The notes below the pieces were generated by a model, which made no database searches, was not told the origin of the DNA, and was given only the letters and a program-made list of their open reading frames with translations. Both the position numbers and the translations under genes were made by a program. Source: a virus. From it: DNA of 36,326 nucleotides. Where the stretch lies: positions 1-36,326 of IMG/VR virus record IMGVR_UViG_3300032088_001784. One strand, written 5' to 3'. Below are positions 1 to 8,912 of the stretch, piece by piece. Each line of letters begins with the position of its first letter. Positions within the stretch are counted from its first letter, which is position 1.

Positions 1-74
1 ACGTTAGTGAAAGCAGTGTAGACTGTTGTCCAACTCTCACTTGCGAATAAATTATCTGTACGTTCTTGGCTCAT
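1..74 (-). CDS. 6: Baseplate wedge protein gp6-like, N-terminus only
   Basis: Only the first 24 codons lie in the window; the gene continues past the left edge. The start ATG is at 74-72 with an AGAGAG ribosome site just upstream. The visible N-terminus (MSQERTDNLFASESWTTVYT) resembles the opening of gp6 baseplate wedge proteins of marine T4-like phages, which share a short 'W..vY.AF.n' pattern. Its position immediately after gp25 on the same strand matches the conserved T4 order 25-6. In T4, gp6 dimers form the ring joining the baseplate wedges. The call rests on 24 residues plus synteny. Confidence 0.6.
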   Translation of the reverse strand, partial: MSQERTDNLFASESWTTVYTAFTN

Positions 75-87
75 AATATTCTCTCTT

Positions 88-444
88 TTATTCTCTTGCT
101 AAGTCTATACTCAACTCTACTGGTTCGCCTGATGGCAATATTTCAAGTCGTAATATAGCATTTACTGTATGGTCTGATTCAGTAATGTCAACGCTAACAA
201 AACTGCATCTCGGGTCATCATTTATAATGTCTGTTAAATCTTCTTCAATCAACTCAGTTGTTTCTTCAGTCAGTGGCTCAAATATCATTTCGTGTATAAT
301 TGACCCATAAGTAGGCAACATCACACGTTCCCCTCTACGGGTCATGATATGATTCATAAGGTCTTCAATCACCAAGTCTTTATCTTGTAACTCGTGATTT
401 ATCGCATTTGCATTTTTGGTACTAAAACCTGTAAATAATGGCAT
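88..444 (-). CDS. 25: Baseplate wedge subunit gp25
   Basis: A gp25/GPW-family protein, a small conserved wedge component that nucleates sheath assembly on the baseplate. Family features are an N-terminal segment starting MPLFTGFSTKNA, the central 'IMTRRGERVMLPTYGS' signature, and the acidic 'F.PLTEETTELIEEDL' stretch followed by 'DPRCSFVSVDI'. I place the start at the ATG at 444, giving about 118 residues, close to the usual family length. The open frame extends to a GTG at 489, but that would include the late promoter motif at 476-484, and the extra 15 residues do not look like gp25. gp6 follows with 13 nt between the genes. Confidence 0.9.
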   Translation of the reverse strand: MPLFTGFSTKNANAINHELQDKDLVIEDLMNHIMTRRGERVMLPTYGSIIHEMIFEPLTEETTELIEEDLTDIINDDPRCSFVSVDITESDHTVNAILRLEILPSGEPVELSIDLARE

Positions 445-475
445 AACTTTGTTTTCTCTGTAGTTTATTACACAT

Positions 476-484
476 GTATTTATC
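476..484 (-). promoter_or_regulatory. Late promoter motif upstream of gp25
   Basis: GATAAATAC reads on the minus strand, ending 32 nt before the gp25 start. It matches the T4 late consensus TATAAATA and recurs at ten other places in this window. Confidence 0.7.
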
Positions 485-509
485 TCCACTTAATATTCGT
501 AGTTTTAGA

Positions 510-538
510 TTGACAAATGGATGCAATTCTGTTATTAT
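510..538 (+). promoter_or_regulatory. Sigma70-like promoter for clpP
   Basis: TTGACA at 510-515 and TATTAT at 533-538 are separated by 17 bp. The clpP start lies 44 nt downstream of the -10. Divergent from the late promoter of gp25. Confidence 0.75.
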
Positions 539-581
539 AGTACTAAATAATACTATTAATTATATCAAAGGATAACAATTC

Positions 582-1172
582 ATGCCAAATCTAGTACCAA
601 TGGTCGTTGACCAATCAACTAATGGAGAACGTAGTTACGACATTTTCTCTCGTCTATTAAAGGAAAGAGTCATATTTCTGACTAGTGAAGTGAATGATTA
701 CCAAGCAGACTTGATTTGTGCCCAGTTATTATTCTTAGAAGCAGAAAATCAAGACAAAGATATACACTTTTACATCAATTCACCGGGTGGGGCAGTGACA
801 TCTGGTATGGCAATTTACGACACAATGCAGTTTATTAAGTGTCCAGTAGCAACTACAGTGATGGGTCAAGCATGTTCAATGGGTTCATTACTTGCTCAGG
901 CTGGTGCTAAAGGAAAACGACACGTATTGCCAAACAGTCGTACAATGATACATCAACCAAGTGGTGGTGCAGGTGGACAAGCAACTGATATGAAGATTCA
1001 AGTTGATGAGATTATGAAAATGAAAGAAAGATTAACTGGAATTTACGTAACTCACAATACGGTTGGCAAGACATTTGATGAATTGACTGAGGCGATGGAA
1101 CGTGATAACTACTTGGATGCTGAACAAACCGTAGCATTTGGTCTAGCAGATAAAGTTATATCAAGTCGTTAA
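582..1172 (+). CDS. clpP: ClpP-type serine protease
   Basis: A 196-residue ATP-dependent Clp protease proteolytic subunit, full length for a bacterial ClpP without a long propeptide. The N-terminus ([30 protein letters not shown]) is nearly canonical. The triad is visible: Ser99 in 'MGQACSMGS', His124 in 'MIHQPSGG' and Asp175 in 'ERDNYLDA'. The oxyanion strand 'INSPGG' is intact. It should assemble as a tetradecamer that works with a host Clp ATPase, since no ClpX or ClpA is encoded here. It has its own sigma70-like promoter and an AAAGGA ribosome site, and stands alone on the plus strand amid leftward baseplate genes. Its last 4 nt overlap the end of the convergent neighbour. Prohead maturation is covered by a separate gp21 gene, so this is an auxiliary gene. 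Targets are unknown. Confidence 0.97.
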   Translation: MPNLVPMVVDQSTNGERSYDIFSRLLKERVIFLTSEVNDYQADLICAQLLFLEAENQDKDIHFYINSPGGAVTSGMAIYDTMQFIKCPVATTVMGQACSMGSLLAQAGAKGKRHVLPNSRTMIHQPSGGAGGQATDMKIQVDEIMKMKERLTGIYVTHNTVGKTFDELTEAMERDNYLDAEQTVAFGLADKVISSR

Positions 1173-1801
1173 AATCCCGGAACAAAACTAAACAATTTAG
1201 CAGTTTTTATCTTTTGATTTGCTAGTGTTTCGTTTACTTTTCCGTTCTCTTTTATATTCTTTTGAATTTCGTCTGTTATTGAGTACCAGTCTTGTGCATT
1301 TATAAGTGCAACAATCGAACTATTTTCTATAGTACTAATTCCTTCATTAAAGAAATGATATAAGAGTGCATCATAATGTGGTTGTGATATTTTAACTTTA
1401 ATAAACTTTTCTAATACATTACCAATATTTCTTAATTGTTTCTCTAAGATAAAATCTGCCATTCCTTTTGTTATTTTATTAGTTGTAATATCTATTCGGG
1501 TAGATGCAACTGTAATATAACCATAATTTGTTTCAGTATCAGATATTTTATAATTATAACCAACTACGTTATTTTCAACTGTGAGTGTAGGTTTATTATC
1601 TAATATAATTGCATCTTTGCTCATTGTCGAGAATGTTAAATCTTTTACGTTTTCTAAATTTACTTTTACATGTGATAGTATGTATGTAGGTTTATCATTT
1701 TCATCATAGCCTGTTCCCAAGAATGTTCCATTCTCAGTTATAACATGCAATGGTAACTGAATGTAATTTAGTAGTGAGCCTGGACGTTTATCGTATATCA
1801 T
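1169..1801 (-). CDS. Lysozyme-fold-like protein next to gp5 (catalytic site not evident)
   Basis: A 210-residue protein without a clear annotation. Residues about 110-178 ('[14 protein letters not shown]...[22 protein letters not shown]...[12 protein letters not shown]') follow the pattern of the C-terminal lobe of phage T4/P22-type GH24 lysozymes. Upstream, '[15 protein letters not shown]' could correspond to the lysozyme beta-lobe, but the usual catalytic Glu and the T-x-G-x-GH motif are not recognisable. About 75 extra residues precede it. The start ATG overlaps the gp5 stop by one base (TAATG), indicating translational coupling. T4 carries its tail lysozyme inside gp5, and the adjacent gp5 here lacks that domain, so this may be the detached domain, perhaps now structural. 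Moderate confidence in the fold, low in activity. Confidence 0.45.
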   Translation of the reverse strand: MIYDKRPGSLLNYIQLPLHVITENGTFLGTGYDENDKPTYILSHVKVNLENVKDLTFSTMSKDAIILDNKPTLTVENNVVGYNYKISDTETNYGYITVASTRIDITTNKITKGMADFILEKQLRNIGNVLEKFIKVKISQPHYDALLYHFFNEGISTIENSSIVALINAQDWYSITDEIQKNIKENGKVNETLANQKIKTAKLFSFVPGF

Positions 1802-3063
1802 TATTTTATTCCCGCTTTATCTTTGCCATCTTTACTAGCAGAATCTATTGCAAATTGGCTTGTTGATAATTTTTTAGAATGAGGTCTAACAAAAGGTTCG
1901 TGTGTTGGCATTTCAGATACAATAGTATCTTTAACTATTGTACATGCTAAATCTTGCATATCTGGATGTTCTGTAACTAAAATAAGTTCTGACTCTGGTG
2001 CAGTTGGACCATTCAAGTGTAATTTACCACCAGTTGTTACAAAACCATTAACTCCAACATTTACATTAAGAGTTGCTTCAGTTTGCAACATTGTATTACC
2101 TTTACTTCTTAGATGTATTTCTTTGTCTGAATTAACTTTAGTGTTGCCTTCAATACTCTTAATATTAATGTTTTCTTTTGCTTCAAGATTTATATTTTTG
2201 TCTGCTCTAACATTGAAGTCTTTCTCGGTTCTCATATTTAACGAGCCCTCTGCGTATACCATAACTTCGCCACTTGCTCCAATCTCTACCCATCCAGAAC
2301 CAGAACTATTAACAACGTAAATAAAATCGTTTCCGCCATCTAATATAACTCCAGCACCTGAAGAAGTCGTTATTCTTATTTGCTCGGGATGAATTGTTCC
2401 GTCATCACCGACACTTCCATCATCTATAGAGAAAGAAGACCCACCTGATGATTTAATTCCCATAACTTTAGAATGCTGTGTTCTGTCATATGCGGCATCT
2501 CTACGAGGAGTTGTAGTTGTTGTTCCTCTTAGAGAATCACTATATGTTCCTTGGTCGGCAACTGTTTTATTTGTTGCACTGTTTGATATTGTTGCATCAT
2601 CCAGTTCTACCTCATCTTGGGTTTTGTGAACTTTCATTGTTTGAATATCAGCAAAAACACCTGTGCCGATTGCAGAACCTTCTTCGGGTTTTGCTTTTCC
2701 AGAAGCACCACCACTAACTATGTCAACTACATCAGTTGATGTTGCAAACCAAAATCCCTCGGTTGAACTACCACTATCAGCAAAGAAGACAAGAAGTGTA
2801 ATACCCGTTTTGTCTGGAACATTAAACAATGCACCAGTTTGTGCGTGTCTAAAAAATCTTGGGTCTTCTCCATTTTCACCTAATGAAGGAATATATGCGG
2901 CAACTCTACCTTGGCCTGTTGGGTCAATAAATTTTTCGCCCTTTGAATTTTCTGTTACAGTTATGGCTTTAAATATACCTTTACCTAATTTCTTAGTAAT
3001 AGGAGATGCTTCGTTTGCCGCGGCAGACCTAAACTGTCCAACTAATTTTCCTTCTTTTGCCAT
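1801..3063 (-). CDS. 5: Baseplate central spike protein gp5, without lysozyme domain
   Basis: A 420-residue spike protein. Residues about 45-118 ('DPTGQGRVAAYIPSLG...DKTGITLLVFFADS...TEGFWFAT') form the OB-fold of gp5/VgrG-type proteins. A linker of about 100 residues follows. Residues about 225-345 are a triple-stranded beta-helix region of short alternating repeats ('GEVMVYAEGSLNMRTEKDFN', 'NINLEAKENINIKS', 'EIHLRSKGNTMLQTEA'). T4 gp5 is 575 aa with a lysozyme between these two parts; here the linker is far too short, so the enzyme is absent. The protein should trimerise at the baseplate centre as the membrane-piercing spike. The start has an AAAGGA site. The next gene is coupled by a one-base overlap. 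Confidence 0.85.
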   Translation of the reverse strand: MAKEGKLVGQFRSAAANEASPITKKLGKGIFKAITVTENSKGEKFIDPTGQGRVAAYIPSLGENGEDPRFFRHAQTGALFNVPDKTGITLLVFFADSGSSTEGFWFATSTDVVDIVSGGASGKAKPEEGSAIGTGVFADIQTMKVHKTQDEVELDDATISNSATNKTVADQGTYSDSLRGTTTTTPRRDAAYDRTQHSKVMGIKSSGGSSFSIDDGSVGDDGTIHPEQIRITTSSGAGVILDGGNDFIYVVNSSGSGWVEIGASGEVMVYAEGSLNMRTEKDFNVRADKNINLEAKENINIKSIEGNTKVNSDKEIHLRSKGNTMLQTEATLNVNVGVNGFVTTGGKLHLNGPTAPESELILVTEHPDMQDLACTIVKDTIVSEMPTHEPFVRPHSKKLSTSQFAIDSASKDGKDKAGIK

Positions 3064-3078
3064 AGTTAAATTCCTTTA

Positions 3079-6000
3079 TTACTTGTCAATATAAAATTTA
3101 TCGCCTGTTAATGTTAACATAAGTGACCCATCATTATCTTTAGGAAGTTTGCCATTTATAAGTTGGCTCTTTTGTCCTGATATGATATCTGGAAATAAAT
3201 CTGCAACTTTTCCCATTAAAACATTATAGTCACTTGCATATGATGGATTTATATCATTGTATGTAGTCGTGTGTATACCAAAATATGCACTAGGATTACT
3301 AATTGTTTGTGAAACTCCGTTTGCATCAGTGTATGTAATTGGTGCAATATTACTAAAGTCTTTAACTTTAAAGTCCTTGCCCAAATCATCAGTTACCGTA
3401 GTCATGTCTCCAATATCACTACTAACTAGTATTTTGTATATTTTTTTAGCCTCATTATATTGAGATACTTTATCAGGATTCTGCATTGCATATGCCCAAC
3501 CAATACCTTCACCAGCATAATTCTTAGAATATCTTGATTTTAAACTTCCCGGCAATATAATGTCCGCAGTATTAATGCCTGTTTTTACCAAGATTGGTGC
3601 TTGGTCGACTTCAATTTGGTCAACTGGATTTTTTATTGGAATATAAGTTGGAGTTCCAGAATTTACTATAGTTGCCACGCCAGTCATTGTTTCTGCTGGA
3701 AGAGTAAGGTCCTTTATTGCCATCTGTAATTCAAGTTCTTGTAGATTTTTAACTTCTACATCTCGATATGCATTATCAAAATAATATGAATTTAGATTTG
3801 TACTGGATGTAGTTGCGTCTGCTGATAAGGTCTCTAATTCATGTTGAAGTTGACCGACATAGGCAGCAGTGGTCAAGTCACTACGATGACTTCCATCTGT
3901 TGCTGACGAATTGATAGCATTGATATCTTCAACTAAACCAGCGGCTTTTTGATACTCGTCATCAGTGAGTGAATCTACCACTACAGAAGAATTAATTGTA
4001 TCTTTTAAAGCAAATTTCATGGCTTTATTTTCTGTATTACCTATAATTAAGTCTTTCTTATTTAATTTGGTGTTAAGCATTTCAAATGCATCACTTGTCC
4101 ACGTTTGTTGTCTTTCTATATCTTCGGCCGACAATTCTGTGTTTTGTAAGATGGTATTAAGTTCGCCTGCTTTAGAATTTATTGCACTTACTTCATCCGG
4201 AATTAGTGTTCCTTCTTTAATTCCAGTACACTCTAATCTTCTTGTCTTCGGATTAAATTTTTTCTCAGGACAAGATTCATCTACAATTTCATCAACTTGT
4301 TTTTTAAACCAAAAAGTATTTTTCCAATCGTTATTTGAATTTGGATATCTTATTTGGTCGTCATATGCTTTTTTCTCATCCCACGTGTCGGGAGTTCCAT
4401 TAATAACTACATCTTCTGTTTCTTCAGTATTAAGTAGCACTTCTTCATTCAAAACAGCATTGTCTAGGCTTGCTCCCATTGGTAGTGAACTAAACTGATA
4501 TGTTGGTGTTCTTTCGTTTGTTAATTCTCTAACTTTACGTTCTATATCTGCTGGGTCATGTCCAGTAATGTTAAGAGAAATTCCAGCAGTATGTTGCCAC
4601 ATTGCAACTTCATGTGCAGTCACGACTGCCCCACCGGCTATTGATGTGTTAATCGCATTATTAATTGTTGTTGCTGTTCCTAACTTTCCTACATCGTTTG
4701 TAGTTAGTCCGAAAGGCGCTAAGATGTCATTTTGAGAATTTTTTATTTGGTCACAATAAGATTGGTTGCCACTATTGCAACTTTTTTTCGCACGTTTATA
4801 GTCCGAAAGATAATGTGCCGCTTCTGCTTGTCTAATAAGTGCATCATTAACGAAGTTAATTACTGGAGTATCAATCTTGTTGAGATTGTTTTTAATACTC
4901 TCTGATTTGTTGTTTAAAGCGTCAAGTTCTTTCGCCTCTGCTTCATCACTTCTCTTTACTAAATATTCTTTTGATGGTACTACGATGTGTTCATCTAGCC
5001 ATTCTAGTAAAGTTCCTTCTGCCGCTATAGCGTTTTGCATTCTTTCCTGAGTCACTTCAATCGGTTCCATTTTTCCTGGACCTTCTACATAGTAATATCC
5101 ATTTATATCACGTCCAAAGCCGTCTCGTTCAACGCCATCTGAACCAGTGTATGTTGGTCCTGTATAGTTAGACTTTACTTCTGTATCAACGATGGGTACT
5201 CCACCTTGATTAGATGGATGTCCTGGCGAATTTGTGTTCCCTTCAACTTCAACCATTCCAACTTTCTCGGCAGCCTCAGATGTAAATTGTTCTGCTTCAG
5301 TCCATTTTACCATGCTTAAGTTTTGAGTAAACATGCCATTCGTAAAATTACTTGTGATACTTCTTACTGCGTATAAACTAAAGACAAGTGTTCTAGTCTT
5401 AATGTTTTCATTTTCGTCAACGCCCTTTGCGACACCCGATTTTAATACTAGATAAGGAAATCCATTAAGTTTTGAATGTATATTCCATTTCAAGTCACTG
5501 CCTTTATCGCCAAAAACTTCTTTTTCTTTTGCTGGTGGTATATATCCTTCTAACCAAAAAGGGTCGCCCTTGATGGTCATATCTGCATATATCATGCTCA
5601 ACTTACCACCCTTTGCTTCGTAATATTTTTCTCTCGCTAACTCAATCTCTGTTTCATCTCCTTGACTTATAGCGACTGGTTTAGAATCTGATTCCATCCC
5701 CTGGATTAATCTTCTGAATGTGACTGGATTATTTGCTTGTGCTTTAAGTATAATTTCATAATCTGAATTGGATAGACGATTTATTAAATCTTCTCCAAGT
5801 TCTTCAGCAAGTATAAGATTTTTGCCGTCAGGATTTATATCTCGAATGTCAGTGAATACTTTGCTTCCTACTTCTTGAAAGTTTAGGTTGTTCGTATTCA
5901 ACTTAGAAGCAATAGCGTTTGAATATTCATCTTGTGCAAATTTTTCTTTTCTAAGTGCCACACCTTCATATTTCTTCGCTTTTTCTTGTGCTTCGTTAAC

Positions 6001-7722
6001 TGCTTTTTCTTTTTTACTCAAATTTGATTTCATATGAGTAATATTCAACTCGCCAATCATTGTAGTTGTTGTTGTGATTGTTCTAGGCTTAGCGCCAGGG
6101 CTCCCATTCACCAAACCACCCTTTTTAGTTTCCTGTACCTCATCTACTACAGAATATTCATTCATCAATTGTTCTAGTGATTTGTCACCAAAGGCACGCT
6201 CTATTCCCATAGGTGATAAACCACCTCGCTGGTTTGAGAGTTCCGTTATTATTTTATTTCTATAATCATCTTCTAAATTTGTTAATTCTTTTTTTAAACT
6301 ATCTGCTCTTGTTTGATGTTTTAAATATTCGTTATTTGATTTCTCAAAATTATTTTTCGCTTTGTCAACCAGTTCTTGATGATGTTCGTCTAGTATTATA
6401 CTCTGATTTCCCTCTTTTTTAAAATGCTCATATGCCCAAATATCGTCTGGTGTTGAAAATATTTTTGTTAGTTCTGCGTCTAATGAAATATTGAAATCTA
6501 ATATTTGGTCATTTCTTCCAGTAAAAAGATATTCATATTTCTTGTTTACGTGTCCGTTTGCAAACATGTCTTCAACCATTTTTCTACTATTTCTTATCTT
6601 GTTTAATTGGTCTGGCATATTATGAACAACGACTTTTTCTTCATAGTCTATAAAGAATAAAACATCATATGCTTCTGTTCCTTTGACAGGATTATATCCA
6701 TCTGGTTTAATCAGCAAATGTGGAGTTATTTTTAGAACTTTTGTAAATCCTGGATTGTCTGACACAATTTCTTTTTTAATCAACGTAGATACACTACACA
6801 ATTCTTCTACAATACTATAGATATGATTTCCAGGTCCTATTCCCTCTGCAGGTTCAGCCTGATTTTTGCCTTCTGCGACTGGGACCATGTTTTTGTTGAC
6901 ATTGAGAGAATGTTCTGAAGGCATACCGCTGTTGTTCCATCCTAAAGTTCTAACTCGGTCAGAGAACTGGTAACCATATGTGTGTTTCATAGATTCAAGA
7001 AGCGCCTTGTCGTTATCTTCAATAGACTTGTTTAATTTTGCAAAAAAGTTGGTCAATGATGCCTCTAAATTATTGGCTATTTTGTAACTGAATCCATGTT
7101 GGGTCTTCGCAACATCAGTGTCCATTACAACTTTATCGGCCGGAACTTGTCCACTAATGACCGTTGTTGTTCCTCTTGCATCAGTTGTAGTATTTAAGTT
7201 TTGATAATTTACGATTTTAAATGGTATAACCTTTGTTTGAGAAAGTTTCTTTTTTTTCGCATGTGTGCCGTGACCTACGAAATTTATTTTAATAAAATAT
7301 TCAGCATCAGTAATAGAACTGAATCCACACAATGCAACCACAGTTTGTAAACTGTTTGCTAGACTTGTATTGCCAACTTGGGTAACAGTGAAACTTAACT
7401 TATCGGCTGTTCCAGCAATCTTACTATAATCTCCATTACCCACACCAACAGCCTCTACAGTCAAATCTGCCACTGTGAATTCGGTAGTAACGCCAGTTTT
7501 TGCTATTGTTATAGCATTATCAGTTAGACGTGGCCATCCGTCGGAGACGATTGTCTCCATATTAAATGCTTCTTGTTCTTGAAACTCTCTTGTTGTTTTA
7601 CGGTCACACACAAACCACTCTAGGGTGTATGTGTAAGAATCATAGACATCAAGAGGATTTTCTAAGAAGCCTTCATGCTTATCTACAACATCTTTTAACG
7701 TAGCCGAAATAGTATTGTCCAT
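3079..7722 (-). CDS. Very large (1547 aa) virion structural protein, probable baseplate hub
   Basis: I cannot assign this to a named T4 protein with certainty. The first 400 residues are compact and beta-rich ('SYTYTLEWFVCDRKTTREFQ', 'KINFVGHGTHAKKKK', 'YEYLFTGRNDQILDFNIS'), a style seen in large baseplate proteins of marine T4-like phages. Residues about 450-500 and 570-620 are charged helical, likely coiled coil. A mixed low-complexity region follows, with further globular parts to the C-terminus. It lies between gp53 and gp5 in one leftward unit, with starts and stops within 5-16 nt of its neighbours. Position and size suggest a hub or wedge component, possibly replacing gp27-like functions. 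It is the longest gene in the window and has no obvious enzymatic motif. Confidence 0.65.
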   Translation of the reverse strand: MDNTISATLKDVVDKHEGFLENPLDVYDSYTYTLEWFVCDRKTTREFQEQEAFNMETIVSDGWPRLTDNAITIAKTGVTTEFTVADLTVEAVGVGNGDYSKIAGTADKLSFTVTQVGNTSLANSLQTVVALCGFSSITDAEYFIKINFVGHGTHAKKKKLSQTKVIPFKIVNYQNLNTTTDARGTTTVISGQVPADKVVMDTDVAKTQHGFSYKIANNLEASLTNFFAKLNKSIEDNDKALLESMKHTYGYQFSDRVRTLGWNNSGMPSEHSLNVNKNMVPVAEGKNQAEPAEGIGPGNHIYSIVEELCSVSTLIKKEIVSDNPGFTKVLKITPHLLIKPDGYNPVKGTEAYDVLFFIDYEEKVVVHNMPDQLNKIRNSRKMVEDMFANGHVNKKYEYLFTGRNDQILDFNISLDAELTKIFSTPDDIWAYEHFKKEGNQSIILDEHHQELVDKAKNNFEKSNNEYLKHQTRADSLKKELTNLEDDYRNKIITELSNQRGGLSPMGIERAFGDKSLEQLMNEYSVVDEVQETKKGGLVNGSPGAKPRTITTTTTMIGELNITHMKSNLSKKEKAVNEAQEKAKKYEGVALRKEKFAQDEYSNAIASKLNTNNLNFQEVGSKVFTDIRDINPDGKNLILAEELGEDLINRLSNSDYEIILKAQANNPVTFRRLIQGMESDSKPVAISQGDETEIELAREKYYEAKGGKLSMIYADMTIKGDPFWLEGYIPPAKEKEVFGDKGSDLKWNIHSKLNGFPYLVLKSGVAKGVDENENIKTRTLVFSLYAVRSITSNFTNGMFTQNLSMVKWTEAEQFTSEAAEKVGMVEVEGNTNSPGHPSNQGGVPIVDTEVKSNYTGPTYTGSDGVERDGFGRDINGYYYVEGPGKMEPIEVTQERMQNAIAAEGTLLEWLDEHIVVPSKEYLVKRSDEAEAKELDALNNKSESIKNNLNKIDTPVINFVNDALIRQAEAAHYLSDYKRAKKSCNSGNQSYCDQIKNSQNDILAPFGLTTNDVGKLGTATTINNAINTSIAGGAVVTAHEVAMWQHTAGISLNITGHDPADIERKVRELTNERTPTYQFSSLPMGASLDNAVLNEEVLLNTEETEDVVINGTPDTWDEKKAYDDQIRYPNSNNDWKNTFWFKKQVDEIVDESCPEKKFNPKTRRLECTGIKEGTLIPDEVSAINSKAGELNTILQNTELSAEDIERQQTWTSDAFEMLNTKLNKKDLIIGNTENKAMKFALKDTINSSVVVDSLTDDEYQKAAGLVEDINAINSSATDGSHRSDLTTAAYVGQLQHELETLSADATTSSTNLNSYYFDNAYRDVEVKNLQELELQMAIKDLTLPAETMTGVATIVNSGTPTYIPIKNPVDQIEVDQAPILVKTGINTADIILPGSLKSRYSKNYAGEGIGWAYAMQNPDKVSQYNEAKKIYKILVSSDIGDMTTVTDDLGKDFKVKDFSNIAPITYTDANGVSQTISNPSAYFGIHTTTYNDINPSYASDYNVLMGKVADLFPDIISGQKSQLINGKLPKDNDGSLMLTLTGDKFYIDK

Positions 7723-7726
7723 TATT

Positions 7727-8017
7727 TTACACCATATTTGCTATGTTATCTTTGCTTGGGATTCTAATCTCGGTTCCTGCAGAAAAATCTCTAATAGGGT
7801 CAATTATAATATCTGCATTTCTAGTGGCAAATATCCACCAATACTTCGCAGTACCATACATCTTATAACTGCACAAATCTGGACGTTCGTCAAATTCTTG
7901 AGGTATCGTGTAATATGCATCAAATGGGTCTTTATAGATAAATCTCTTTTTCATTATATCTAGTACAGTTTCGTCTATGATTCCTGTTCTATTCCATGGT
8001 GATTCTTCTTTATACAT
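7727..8017 (-). CDS. 53: Baseplate wedge protein gp53-like
   Basis: A 96-residue protein with the gp53 signature 'YYTIPQEFDERPDLCSYKMYGTAKYWWIFATRNADIIIDPIRDFSAGTEIRIP'. The end ('GTEIRIPS') is LysM-like, as in gp53-family wedge proteins. T4 gp53 is about twice as long, so this is a minimal form. The start ATG is inside the end of the upstream gene (8-nt overlap), with AAAGGA upstream of it. gp53 closes the wedge against the hub in T4, which fits its place between the tube-cap-like gene and the large baseplate gene. Confidence 0.8.
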   Translation of the reverse strand: MYKEESPWNRTGIIDETVLDIMKKRFIYKDPFDAYYTIPQEFDERPDLCSYKMYGTAKYWWIFATRNADIIIDPIRDFSAGTEIRIPSKDNIANMV

Positions 8018-8759
8018 AGCCTTTGTCCTTTAAATTGCCCGTAAGATAATCTTTAACACTAAAGTTCTCTCTTATACTCTTAGGTGAGTAAGTAACTGAT
8101 AAGGTCAATACAAACATATTTGTAACTGGCACTCTCATTACTTTGAATTTGTCTGATGTTGGGTCTTGTATTTCTATATAATCTATATCTGAGTCTAAGT
8201 TCCACGTAAAGTCACGAACAACACAAGGCACATCTTCATATATTCCATGTGCGTTAAATCGCAATATCGGTGGTGGCATGCCAGGGTCTACGTCATTCTT
8301 CCAAGACATCTTCATCGTACTTCTAATCCATGTTGCCGCCTTATATACATACAATGCTTCTTCTTCACTTCTTACAATCATTGGTGCTGTTATGTTGATT
8401 TCCATATTCATATGACTATCAAACGCACGTTGTTGAAAGTTACTATGTGTCAAGTCATAAGACGAATAGTTTGCACTATTGATTATAGAAGTAGTGGGCG
8501 TATACGGAAAATTAAGTCTAGTAGGTCCATGAATTTCTAAGTTACTGCGTGTCTCTCCCGGTGAACTACCCAAATCAAAGGTTTGTCCTGGAGCCCTATA
8601 ACTATTATTACCAGGCACCTCAACCCACTCGCCAGGAATGGTCATTGATGGACCTACAACGGCTGGGCCTAAATCTCTTTTATTTGATAAAATGTTATCA
8701 AATCTACCACTAGGGTCTTCTAAGTATACTGGTTGTTTTGTATAATATGGACTTGCCAT
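8010..8759 (-). CDS. Baseplate tail-tube initiator, gp48/gp54-like
   Basis: A 249-residue protein whose C-terminal half shows the gp48/gp54 pattern: 'PPPILRFNAHGIYEDVPCVVRDFTWNLDSDIDY', then 'VPVTNMFVLTLSVTYSPKSIRENFSVKDYLTG' and a terminal 'KGYV'. These proteins sit on the hub and start tail-tube polymerisation; they are tube-like folds. I cannot separate gp48 from gp54 by eye. An AGGAG site precedes the start and a late promoter motif lies 28 nt further upstream, making this the first gene of the leftward unit through gp53, the large protein, gp5 and the lysozyme-like protein. Confidence 0.65.
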   Translation of the reverse strand: MASPYYTKQPVYLEDPSGRFDNILSNKRDLGPAVVGPSMTIPGEWVEVPGNNSYRAPGQTFDLGSSPGETRSNLEIHGPTRLNFPYTPTTSIINSANYSSYDLTHSNFQQRAFDSHMNMEINITAPMIVRSEEEALYVYKAATWIRSTMKMSWKNDVDPGMPPPILRFNAHGIYEDVPCVVRDFTWNLDSDIDYIEIQDPTSDKFKVMRVPVTNMFVLTLSVTYSPKSIRENFSVKDYLTGNLKDKGYV

Positions 8760-8787
8760 AACTCTTTTCTCCTAAATCTTTATAACA

Positions 8788-8796
8788 GTATTTATC
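8788..8796 (-). promoter_or_regulatory. Late promoter motif of the leftward baseplate unit
   Basis: GATAAATAC on the minus strand, 28 nt upstream of the gp48/54-like start. Confidence 0.75.
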
Positions 8797-8857
8797 GTTC
8801 TATTATATGCGAAGTTTCTGGACTAGGAAGTTTTTACTATATATAGTGTTTATATGG

Positions 8858-8887
8858 TTGACAACCGTTGGGTTTTTATGTTATAAT
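8858..8887 (+). promoter_or_regulatory. Sigma70-like promoter for the gp55-gp47-gp46 operon
   Basis: TTGACA at 8858-8863 and TATAAT at 8882-8887, spacer 18 bp. The gp55 start is 25 nt downstream, with AGGAG at the ribosome site. Confidence 0.85.
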
Positions 8888-8912
8888 TGTTGTAATATTA
8901 GGAGAATAGACT

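Noticed and set aside
3965-4498. 177-codon plus-strand ORF inside the large baseplate gene
   Set aside because: It is antisense to a well-supported 1547-codon frame and shows no family motif or ribosome site.
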